Of a DNA stretch of 8,147 bases, positions 1 through 5,617 are shown piece after piece. The stretch comes from Actinomycetota bacterium (GTDB lineage: Bacteria; Actinomycetota; UBA4738; HRBIN12). Each line of letters begins with the position of its first letter. Position 1 is the stretch's first letter. The DNA lies in NCBI GenBank assembly GCA_004366195.1, contig ML214193.1:4342-12488 (forward strand), given 5' to 3'. The notes under the pieces were generated by a model. That model saw nothing but the letters and a program-made list of their open reading frames with translations, made no database searches and was not told the DNA's origin. A program made the position numbers and the translations under genes.

Positions 1-533
1 ACCTCGGCCGCATCGGGGAGGTGGACACGCGGGTGCTCACGCTCGCGGTGATCAAGGGCGTGCTGGCCGGCGTGGTGCACGAGCCGGTCTCGCTGGTGAA
101 CGCGCCGATCATCGCCCGCGAGCGGGGGCTCGCGATCAGCGAGATGCGCTCCTCGGTCTCCACCGACTACGTGAACCTGGTCTCGGTACGGGCCGAGACC
201 GACGACGGGCCGGTCTCGGTCTCCGGCACCCTCGTCGGCAAGCGCGAGCGCGAGCGCATCGTCGAGGTCAACGGCTACGACATCGAGATGGAGCCCTCCC
301 CGTACATGCTCTTCTTCTTCTACGAGGACCGCCCCGGGGTGATCGGGGCCGTCGGCACGGCCCTCGGCAACCACGACATCAACATCGCCACCATGGACGT
401 GGGCCGGCGGACCCGCGGGGGCACCGCGCTCATGGGGCTCGTCCTCGACAGTCCGGTGCCACCCGAGGTGATCGCCGAGATCGAGCGGGTCATCGGCGCC
501 GAGGCGGTCCGCTTCATCCAGCTGCCCGGGTAG
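1..533 (+). CDS. serA: D-3-phosphoglycerate dehydrogenase, C-terminal part (5' end outside window)
   Basis: Role (family knowledge): oxidises 3-phosphoglycerate to 3-phosphohydroxypyruvate with NAD+, the first committed step of cytosolic serine synthesis. The frame is open from position 3 (LGRIGEVDTRVLTLAVIKG), so the GTG at 21 is an internal valine and not the start. About 176 residues are visible; the catalytic and NAD-binding domains lie upstream of the window. The first part, with VNAPIIARERGL, matches the intervening (allosteric substrate-binding) domain of long-form SerA. The last ~75 residues are an ACT domain with the typical DRPGVIGAVGTAL...DINIATMDVGR pattern, normally the serine-binding regulatory module. 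The frame ends at TAG 531-533. The next gene starts 6 nt later on the same strand, so the two are probably co-transcribed. Identification is firm. Confidence 0.93.
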   Translation, partial: LGRIGEVDTRVLTLAVIKGVLAGVVHEPVSLVNAPIIARERGLAISEMRSSVSTDYVNLVSVRAETDDGPVSVSGTLVGKRERERIVEVNGYDIEMEPSPYMLFFFYEDRPGVIGAVGTALGNHDINIATMDVGRRTRGGTALMGLVLDSPVPPEVIAEIERVIGAEAVRFIQLPG

Positions 534-539
534 GCGGGG

Positions 540-1664
540 ATGGCGACCGAGCGGCTCCTCGAGGTCGGGGAGCGCCCCCCGCTCGAGCCCGAGCGCGAGC
601 TCGAGCTGGCGCGCCGGATCGCCGAGGGTGAGGACGCCCGACGCCGTCTCGAGGCGGGTGACGTCCCGGAGGAGGAGCGCCCCCGGCTCGAGGAGGCCGT
701 GCGGGCCGGCGCGGAGGCGAAGGCGGCGCTCGTCGCCGGGAACCTGCGCCTGGTCGTGGCCCTCGCCAAGCGGTACCGCTGGTCCGGCGTTCCCCTCGCC
801 GACCTGTTCCAGGAAGGGGTGCTCGGGCTCCTGCGGGCGGCCGAGCGTTTCGACTGGCGGCTCGGCACGCCCTTCTCGGCGTACGCGGCCTGGTGGGTGC
901 GGCACGCGATCGCCCGGGCCGTGCGCGACGCGCGGGTCGGCGTGCACCTGCCGGACCGGCAGTGGAAGGCGCTCCGCCGGCTGGGGCGGGCGCGTCTCGC
1001 CGACCCGCGCGCCGGGATCGAGGAGCTCGCCCGCGCCGCCGGGGTCGACCCGGAGGAGGCCGAGCGACTGCTCCCGCTCCTCGGCACCCCCGCGAGCCTC
1101 GACGCGCCGGTGGCTGCCGACCGCGAGGAGGCCCTCGGCGAGCTGCTCGCCGACCGGCGCGCCGAGGAGGCCCTGGAGGAGGTGCTGGTCGAGGCGGAGG
1201 TGGAGCGCCTGCTGCAGACGGCCGAGCGCGTCCTCACGCCGCGGGAGCGATGGGTGCTGGAGGCGCGGTACGGGCTCGGGGGTCGCGACCCCCGGACCCT
1301 GCGGGAGGTGGGTGAGGAGCTCGGGCTCACCCCCCAACGGGTGGCGCAGATGGAGGGCCGCGCGCTCGCCAAGCTGCGCGCGGCCCTCGGGGCTCGGGAA
1401 GCTCCGGGCGCGTCGTCCGAGGACGCGCCCGGGAGCGGCTGGGGCGCCCCACGGAGGGGGACGGGGGCGCCCCGGAGGGCTGAGGGCACCGGGCTACGGA
1501 ACGACCCCGGCGGCGGCGCCCTCGGTCCGCTGGGGACCACCTCCCTGCCGCCGGGGCGCGCCCCCGGGCACGGCCGAGCTCACGCTCAGGCCGCCGCCGT
1601 CAGGGCCTTCCGCTCGCCCGAGCCGATCTCCACCGGGATCCTCACGGCCTTCGAGCCCTGGTAG
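540..1664 (+). CDS. RNA polymerase sigma-70 family factor (group-2-like), with an odd C-terminal tail
   Basis: Role (family knowledge): directs core RNA polymerase to a promoter subset. Region 1.2-like residues 15-40 lead into region 2 at about 60-131. This contains LVAGNLRLVVALAKRYR, DLFQEGVLGLLRA, the -10 recognition stretch FDWRLGTPFSAYA and WWVRHAIARAV. Region 3 covers about 140-200. Region 4 covers about 222-284 (LTPRERWVLEARYGLGG, then the helix-turn-helix TLREVGEELGLTPQRVAQME). No acidic region 1.1 is present, so a primary RpoD is unlikely. The ATG at 540 lies 6 nt after serA with only a weak GGGG as SD, suggesting translational coupling. Homology ends near nt 1391. The remaining ~90 codons are Gly/Pro/Arg/Ala-rich, cross three inverted repeats and run 79 nt antisense into hsp20, so the 3' end is doubtful. 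The tail may be a genuine extension or the result of a lost or miscalled stop. Confidence 0.85.
   Translation: MATERLLEVGERPPLEPERELELARRIAEGEDARRRLEAGDVPEEERPRLEEAVRAGAEAKAALVAGNLRLVVALAKRYRWSGVPLADLFQEGVLGLLRAAERFDWRLGTPFSAYAAWWVRHAIARAVRDARVGVHLPDRQWKALRRLGRARLADPRAGIEELARAAGVDPEEAERLLPLLGTPASLDAPVAADREEALGELLADRRAEEALEEVLVEAEVERLLQTAERVLTPRERWVLEARYGLGGRDPRTLREVGEELGLTPQRVAQMEGRALAKLRAALGAREAPGASSEDAPGSGWGAPRRGTGAPRRAEGTGLRNDPGGGALGPLGTTSLPPGRAPGHGRAHAQAAAVRAFRSPEPISTGILTAFEPW
1401..1436. repeat. Strong GC-rich hairpin after sigma region 4 (terminator-like, no T-tract)
   Basis: Left arm 1401-1414 (gctccgggcgcgtc) pairs with right arm 1422-1436 (gacgcgcccgggagc), giving 14 bp with one bulged base and a 7-nt loop. 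It starts just after the last recognisable sigma-factor codon (about 1391). It lacks a T-run on either strand, so it is not a canonical intrinsic terminator, though T-poor hairpins are common at gene ends in high-GC bacteria. If the sigma reading frame is real to 1664, this hairpin is coding. Confidence 0.5.
1441..1473. repeat. Two copies of the 10-bp palindrome ggggcgcccc
   Basis: The perfect palindrome ggggcgcccc occurs at 1441-1450 and again at 1464-1473, 23 nt apart start to start. Each copy can base-pair with itself or with the other copy (13-nt loop). In this GC-rich context a chance origin is possible, but it adds to the cluster of inverted repeats between the sigma gene and hsp20. Confidence 0.45.
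1505..1556. terminator. Nested inverted repeats between convergent genes; candidate bidirectional terminator
   Basis: An outer perfect 10-bp inverted repeat (ccccggcggc 1505-1514 with gccgccgggg 1547-1556) encloses an inner hairpin (ggtcc 1524-1528, loop gctgg, ggacc 1534-1538). It lies 30 nt beyond the hsp20 stop in the direction of hsp20 transcription, and about 115 nt beyond the end of recognisable sigma sequence, so it could end transcription from both sides. There is no T-tract on either strand. The inner region is shared with a second locus (see 6305-6327). Confidence 0.45.
1520..1541. repeat. Short repeat copy 1 (cctcggtccgctgggg + accacc)
   Basis: The 16 bases cctcggtccgctgggg at 1520-1535 recur exactly at 6305-6320 in the same orientation. 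Six further bases (accacc) match if one base is gapped. This copy is in the loop of the nested inverted repeat between the sigma and hsp20 genes. No other copy was noticed in the window. Confidence 0.5.
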
Positions 1665-2050
1665 GGCGCCCGGATCTCGAGGATGCCGCCCTCGTACCGG
1701 GCGGAGATCTTCTCGGTGTCGGTGCCCTCGGGGAGGATCACGGTCCGCTCGAAGGTCCCGTGCGAGAGCTCACGGCGCAGGTACTCCGCGCCCTCCGGGG
1801 CCTCGAGCTTGCGCTCGGCCCGGATCGTGAGCTCGTTGCCCTCCACGGTGAGCTCGACCTTCTCCGGGTCGACGCCCGGCAGCTCGGCCCGGATCAGGAG
1901 CTCACCCTCGGTGCGCAGGACCTCGACGGGCGGGACCACCCGGTCCTCCGCCGGGAACCAGGCCCCGAAGGTCCGGCCGAGGAGGTCGGTGAAGTCGCGC
2001 TCGAAGCGGCGGAACATCTCGTCGATGTCCCACGTCCGCGTCATCAGCAT
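1586..2050 (-). CDS. Small heat-shock protein (Hsp20/alpha-crystallin family)
   Basis: Role (family knowledge): ATP-independent cytosolic holdase that binds unfolding proteins during stress and hands them to DnaK/ClpB. At 154 aa it has the usual size. A short N-terminal arm (WDIDEMFRRFERDF, residues 7-20) precedes the alpha-crystallin domain at about 39-130. This domain contains VEVLRTEGELLIRAELPGV, the GTFERTVILPEG strand and the signature GGILEIRAP at 121-128. The C-terminal I-x-V motif is IPV at 138-140, which docks oligomers. The start at ATG 2050 is favoured over the ATG two codons later, because AAAGGAGGTGA (2067-2057) lies at ideal spacing from the first. The gene is monocistronic, convergent with the sigma factor and divergent from the truncated transporter. 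A promoter with a palindromic spacer sits about 60 nt upstream. Identification is firm. Confidence 0.95.
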   Translation of the reverse strand: MLMTRTWDIDEMFRRFERDFTDLLGRTFGAWFPAEDRVVPPVEVLRTEGELLIRAELPGVDPEKVELTVEGNELTIRAERKLEAPEGAEYLRRELSHGTFERTVILPEGTDTEKISARYEGGILEIRAPYQGSKAVRIPVEIGSGERKALTAAA

Positions 2051-2056
2051 CGCACC

Positions 2057-2067
2057 TCACCTCCTTT
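2057..2067 (-). promoter_or_regulatory. Near-maximal Shine-Dalgarno of hsp20
   Basis: AAAGGAGGTGA on the minus strand includes AAGGAGGTGA, complementary to ten consecutive bases of the standard 16S 3' end. GGAGG is 9 nt from ATG 2050. It decides the start codon and implies very efficient initiation once the mRNA is made. Confidence 0.85.
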
Positions 2068-2111
2068 CCTCGTCAGACCCAGAGCCCCGTTCCCCGGGTG
2101 CTCCATCCATC

Positions 2112-2140
2112 CTTATGGGGCCACCGGAGGCCCCTTTCAA
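2112..2140 (-). promoter_or_regulatory. Housekeeping-type promoter of hsp20
   Basis: On the minus strand, TTGAAA (2140-2135; 5 of 6 to TTGACA) is followed by a 17-bp spacer and CATAAG (2117-2112; 4 of 6 to TATAAT, with the central ATAA kept). The expected transcript start is near 2105, giving a 5' leader of about 55 nt. The sequence stands out against its GC-rich surroundings. Confidence 0.7.
2117..2134. promoter_or_regulatory. Operator-like palindrome filling the hsp20 promoter spacer
   Basis: The 18 bases ggggccaccggaggcccc form a palindrome with a single mismatched pair (A/A at 2123 and 2128): 6-bp arms ggggcc/ggcccc around ccgg. It occupies the whole spacer and the first base of the -10, where a bound dimeric repressor would block polymerase. 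It does not match CIRCE (HrcA) or HAIR (HspR). Operator function is inferred. Confidence 0.55.
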
Positions 2141-2218
2141 GCCTGGTAGGCTCGGCGGGCAGGGACGGGCCGGACGGCCACCGCACGTCGCCGGGTCCCG
2201 CGCGGGGGATCGTGGTAT

Positions 2219-2725
2219 GTGGCCACGGACATCGGATGCGCCGAGGACCGCCGTCCGGCGTCTCGCGCTGGCCGCCTGATCTCCGTGGCCGGGGGCGCGG
2301 CCGCGTACACCGCGCTCAACTGCACGGTGTGGGACCGCACGCACTCGCCCGGGATGCAGGCGCTCTCGTTGCTGCTCACGTTCGGTTTGGCGGGGGTCCT
2401 CGGCCCGTTCGCCGGCGCCCTCGGGGACCGGTTCGACCGGCGACGGGTGATGATCTGGTCGGGGGCCGTCGCCGCCTCGTTCTTCGTGCTCATGGCGCTC
2501 GTGGACGGGCCCGCGGTTCTGATCGCCCTTGCCTTCGGGTCGGCCGTCGCCGAGCTCCCGTTCTTCTCGGCCTCCCGCGCGGCGATCCCGAACCTCGTGG
2601 AGGGGGAGGAGGACGTCGCCTGGGCCAACAGTCTCGTCACGGTCGGGGTCCAGGCAGGGATCGCGCTCGGCCCGCTGATCGGGGGGCAGCGCGTGTACAC
2701 CACCTGGGAGTCTCGGATCGAGTGA
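2219..2725 (+). pseudogene. Truncated MFS transporter (MFS_3/EntS-like), N-terminal third only
   Basis: The 168-residue frame from GTG 2219 matches the N-terminal part of 12-helix major facilitator exporters. Helix-like stretches lie at about 20-35, 48-68 and 78-96. The signature loop between helices 2 and 3, GALGDRFDRRRVMIWSGAV, is followed by another membrane stretch and by SRAAIPNLV...ANSLVTVGVQAGIALGPLIGG, typical of family members before helix 5. After GPLIGG (about nt 2682) the similarity stops, and unrelated codons run to TGA 2723-2725. The family is usually around 400-430 aa, so about 250 residues are missing, and neither other forward frame resumes the protein. A deletion rather than a point frameshift is therefore likely. 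No clear SD precedes the GTG. A working transporter is unlikely; the original substrate is unknown. Confidence 0.75.
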
Positions 2726-2748
2726 GGGCGTCGGGAGGCGATCGGATT

Positions 2749-2762
2749 TGAACGGGGGTTCA
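2749..2762. promoter_or_regulatory. Palindrome TGAAC-GGGG-GTTCA upstream of the oxidoreductase gene
   Basis: This is a perfect 5-bp inverted repeat with a 4-bp G core, centred about 57 bp before ATG 2813. A related smaller inverted repeat, CGAA-GGGGG-TTCG, lies at 2797-2809 directly over the ribosome-binding site. Both share gaa/ttc arms around a G-run, and their centres are about 47 bp apart. They may be a pair of operator half-systems or leader hairpins. Function is inferred only from position and symmetry. Confidence 0.4.
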
Positions 2763-2812
2763 GGTTCGTGGTTCGATCGGGCAAGGGGACCCGTCCCGAA
2801 GGGGGTTCGAGG

Positions 2813-4420
2813 ATGACCGAGGCGTACCACGCGATCGTCGTCGGCGGTGGTCACAACGGGCTGGTGGCCGCCGCCTACCTCGCGAGGGCCGGGGCGCGGG
2901 TGGTCGTCTGCGAGGCCCGGCACAAGACCGGGGGCGCGGCGGACACGATGGAGCCCTGGCCGGACCTCCCGGGCTTCAAGGTCACGACGCTCTCCTACGT
3001 CATGAGCCTGATGCCGGGCACGATCATCCGGGACCTGCGGCTCGAGCGCCACGGGTACCGGGTCCATCCGGTGGGGCCGTACGTGGTGCCGCTCCCCGGC
3101 GGCCGGATCCTGATCGAATACGACGATCCCAAGCGGAACTACGAGGCCTTCGCCGCGATCAGCAAGCACGACGCGGAGGCGCTCGAGCGGTGGGAGGCGT
3201 GGGTCGGCAGGCTCGCCGCCGTGCTGGGCCCGCTGCTGATGACCACCCCGCCGCGCCTCGGCTCGCGCCGCCCCCGGGACCTCCTGGAGCAGCTGCGGCT
3301 CGCCTGGCGGATGCGCGGGCTCGACGTCCGAGGCGTGGGCGAGGTGACCCGGCTGTTCACGATGTCCATCGCCGACCTCCTCGACCGGTTCTTCGTCTCC
3401 GAGGAGGTCAAGGCGGCGATGTGCATCAACGGGCTGATCGGCACGTGGGCCGGCCCGCGGGAGCCGGGGACCGCGTACGTCATGGCGCACCACTCGATCG
3501 GCGACGTCGGCGACGGGACGCTCGGATCCTGGGGCGTGCCGGAGGGAGGCATGGGCGCGGTGGCGGCGGCCCTCGAGGCGTCCGCGCGCTCCTTCGGCGC
3601 AGAGATCCGCACCGGCGCGCCGGTCGAGCGGATCCTGGTCCGCGGCGGTCGGGCGCAGGGCGTGGTGCTCGCGGGCGGTGAGGAGCTCCGGGCCCCGATC
3701 GTCGTCTCGGCCTGCCACCCCCAGATCACGTTCCTCCGTCAGCTCGACCGCTCCGAGCTGCCCGAGGACTTCGTGCGCGACATCGAGCGCTGGTCGAGCC
3801 GATCGGGGGTGGTGAAGATCAACCTCGCGCTCTCGCGGCTGCCGCGCCTCGCCGAGCTGCCGGACTGGACCGACTTCAGCGGCGGCTTCGAGATCGCGCC
3901 CTCCATCGAGCAGCTGGAGACCTCCTTCGAGGAGGCCCGCCACGGCCGGCCGGCCTCGCGGCCCTTCAGCGACGGGGTGATTCCCACGGTGCTCGACCCC
4001 TCCCTCGCACCGGAGGGTGCCCACGTGATGTCGCTGTTCACGCAGTGGGTGCCGCACACCTGGGCCGAGGAGCAGCCGCGGGAGGAGCTCGAGGCCTACG
4101 CCGACCGCGTGATCGACGCCTACGAGGAGGTGGCCCCGGGGTTCCGGGAGTCGATCCTCGCGCGACAGGTGATCGGCCCCTACGAGATGGAGCACGAGTG
4201 GGGGCTGATCGGCGGCAACATCTTCCACGGCGAGCTCTCGGCCGATCAGCTCTTCCACATGCGGCCCGCTCCCGGCTACGCCGACTACCGCACGCCGATC
4301 GAGGGCCTGTACCAGTGCTCGAGCGCGACCCACGCCGGCGGCGGGGTCACCGGCATCCCCGCCTACAACTGCGTGCGGGAGATCCTCCGGGACCGCAAGC
4401 GGCGGAAGGGGAGGCGATGA
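2813..4420 (+). CDS. FAD-dependent oxidoreductase, PYROXD2/phytoene-desaturase-like (COG1233)
   Basis: The protein has 535 aa, the normal length for this family. The N-terminal Rossmann dinucleotide-binding motif is VVGGGHNGLVAAAYLARAG at residues 9-27 (GxGxxG at 11-16), with the ribose-binding acid E34 in VVVCEAR and the GG pair in RHKTGGAADT. The C-terminal FAD-closing motif, SSATHAGGGVTGIPAYN, is at about 503-519. The first ~60 residues, ending in the TLSYVMSLMP stretch, resemble PYROXD2-type proteins more than carotenoid desaturases. ATG 2813 is preferred to the GTG at 2768: the Rossmann strand begins at once and GGGGG (2801-2805) is a well-placed SD. The reaction is probably oxidation of a C-N or C-C bond with FAD; the substrate is unknown. 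The stop overlaps the next start (ATGA), so translation is coupled to the GcvT-like protein. No carotenoid genes are nearby, which argues against phytoene as substrate. Confidence 0.88.
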   Translation: MTEAYHAIVVGGGHNGLVAAAYLARAGARVVVCEARHKTGGAADTMEPWPDLPGFKVTTLSYVMSLMPGTIIRDLRLERHGYRVHPVGPYVVPLPGGRILIEYDDPKRNYEAFAAISKHDAEALERWEAWVGRLAAVLGPLLMTTPPRLGSRRPRDLLEQLRLAWRMRGLDVRGVGEVTRLFTMSIADLLDRFFVSEEVKAAMCINGLIGTWAGPREPGTAYVMAHHSIGDVGDGTLGSWGVPEGGMGAVAAALEASARSFGAEIRTGAPVERILVRGGRAQGVVLAGGEELRAPIVVSACHPQITFLRQLDRSELPEDFVRDIERWSSRSGVVKINLALSRLPRLAELPDWTDFSGGFEIAPSIEQLETSFEEARHGRPASRPFSDGVIPTVLDPSLAPEGAHVMSLFTQWVPHTWAEEQPREELEAYADRVIDAYEEVAPGFRESILARQVIGPYEMEHEWGLIGGNIFHGELSADQLFHMRPAPGYADYRTPIEGLYQCSSATHAGGGVTGIPAYNCVREILRDRKRRKGRR

Positions 4421-5562
4421 GGCAGCCCTTCTCGTTCACGTTCTACGTGGCGTCCTGGTACCGGAAGTCGCCGTACTGGGAGCGCACGGTGGAGGCCGGG
4501 TGCACGAGCTGGGACGTCTACAACCACATGCTGATCCCGACCCTCTACGACGACGACGAGGTCGAGTACCGGCACCTCCTCGAGCACGTCACGCTGTGGG
4601 ACGTCGCCGTGGAGCGCCAGGTGGAGATCACGGGGCCCGACGCCGCCCGGTTCACGCAGCTGCTCACCTGCCGCGACCTCTCGCGCTGCGAGGTGATGCA
4701 GTGCAAGTACGCGCCGATCATCGCGCCCCACGGGGGGATCGTGAACGATCCGATCCTCCTCCGGCTCGCGGAGGACCGCTTCTGGCTGTCCCTCGCCGAC
4801 TCCGACGCGCTGCTCTACTGCCTCGGGGTGCAGGCCTTCGCCGGGCTCGACGTGGAGATCCGGGAGCCGGACGTGAGCCCCCTGCAGGTGCAGGGCCCGA
4901 AGAGCAAGTACGTGATCCGGGACCTGTTCGGCGAGGAGGTCGCCTCTCTCCGCTACTACCGGTGCTGGGAGGGCGACCTCGACGGCATCCCCGTCGTGGT
5001 CTCGCGCACCGGGTGGAGCGGGGAGGTCGGCTTCGAGATCTACCTCTGCGACTCGTCCCGAGGGCTCGAGCTCTGGGACCGCGTGATGGAGGCGGGCCGC
5101 CCATACCGGATCCGCCCCATCGCCCCCTCCGACCAGCGGCGGATCGAGGCCGGGATCTTCAACTACGGCAACGACATGACGATCGAGGACACGCCGTTCC
5201 ACGTGACCGGCATGGAGCGGCTGGTCGAGTTCTCGGCAGACTTCATCGGTCGGCCGGCCCTCGAGCGGGTCGCGGAGCGAGGGGTGGACCGCAAGCTCGT
5301 CGGGGTCGAGATCGGCGGCGAGCCGTTCCGGCTCTGGCTGGAGGACTTCTGGCCGGTGCGCCGGGACGGGGAGACCGTCGGGAAGCTCACCAGCGCCTCG
5401 TACTCCTTCCGGCTCCGGCGCAACATCGGGTACGCGTGGGTGCCGATCGGGCTCGCCGAGCCGGGGAACGAGCTCGAGCTGCTCTCGCCCGACGGGCCGG
5501 TCCCCGCGGTCACGGCCTCGCTGCCCTTCCTCGACCCGACGAAGGAGATCCCCCGGTCCTGA
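4417..5562 (+). CDS. GcvT/DmdA-like aminomethyltransferase family protein
   Basis: At 381 aa it has the family's usual length. Role (family knowledge): tetrahydrofolate-dependent transfer of a methyl or aminomethyl-derived C1 unit, as in glycine cleavage T-protein, dimethylglycine dehydrogenase C-termini and the DMSP demethylase DmdA. Visible family blocks are HVTLWDVAVERQVEITGPDA (57-76), APHGGIVNDPILLRL (103-117), SPLQVQGPKSKYVIRDLFGEE, RTGWSGEVGFEIYL and DQRRIEAGIFNYGNDMT. D111 in IVND sits where the catalytic Asp of T-protein is expected. C-terminal barrel sequence follows (GEPFRLWLEDFWPVRRDGETVGKLTS). The N-terminal SPYWERTVEAGCTSWDVYNHM is typical of the stand-alone DmdA-like subgroup rather than true GcvT. 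No gcvH or gcvP is nearby, so a role in glycine cleavage is unlikely. The ATGA overlap with the oxidoreductase suggests a two-step oxidative demethylation unit (inference). A DmdA assignment is not certain. Confidence 0.87.
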   Translation: MRQPFSFTFYVASWYRKSPYWERTVEAGCTSWDVYNHMLIPTLYDDDEVEYRHLLEHVTLWDVAVERQVEITGPDAARFTQLLTCRDLSRCEVMQCKYAPIIAPHGGIVNDPILLRLAEDRFWLSLADSDALLYCLGVQAFAGLDVEIREPDVSPLQVQGPKSKYVIRDLFGEEVASLRYYRCWEGDLDGIPVVVSRTGWSGEVGFEIYLCDSSRGLELWDRVMEAGRPYRIRPIAPSDQRRIEAGIFNYGNDMTIEDTPFHVTGMERLVEFSADFIGRPALERVAERGVDRKLVGVEIGGEPFRLWLEDFWPVRRDGETVGKLTSASYSFRLRRNIGYAWVPIGLAEPGNELELLSPDGPVPAVTASLPFLDPTKEIPRS

Positions 5563-5573
5563 GGACGGCGGGG
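5551..5573 (+). repeat. Imperfect hairpin over the stop of the GcvT-like gene
   Basis: ccccg-gtcc (5551-5559), loop tga (5560-5562, the stop codon), then ggac (5563-5566), a 2-nt bulge and cgggg (5569-5573) give a 9-bp bulged stem. No T-run follows, so it is at best a weak attenuator between this gene and the YqgE gene 55 nt downstream. Confidence 0.3.
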
Positions 5574-5617
5574 CCTCCGGGTGTGGCGGACGGCCGCGCC
5601 CTTGCCATCATGGGGCC

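Noticed and set aside
320..1830. Long frames overlapping the sigma gene (minus 320-1540 and plus 628-1830)
   Set aside because: Arg/Ser/Pro-rich low-complexity translations caused by GC bias; the sigma-70 frame has all the conserved regions.
2051..2101. RNA thermometer in the hsp20 leader: GCACC (2101-2097) could pair with GGTGC (2056-2052) next to the start codon
   Set aside because: Only 5 bp close a 40-nt loop, the SD itself stays mostly unpaired, and there is no fourU or ROSE-like structure.
2741..2780. tRNA-like fragment (ggttcgatc and, on the minus strand, GTTCAAATCC)
   Set aside because: The T-loop-like strings have no matching 5-bp T-stem, and no acceptor, D or anticodon arm could be assembled around them.
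2057..4333. A very long open frame on the minus strand (758 codons) opposite the MFS stump and the oxidoreductase
   Set aside because: The translation is a Gly/Arg/His/Pro/Asp-rich shadow of GC-rich codons with no domain pattern, while the opposite strand encodes clear MFS and FAD motifs.
5551..5573. Intrinsic terminator after the GcvT-like gene
   Set aside because: The stem has a two-base bulge, its loop is the stop codon and no T-run follows; it is kept only as a low-confidence hairpin.
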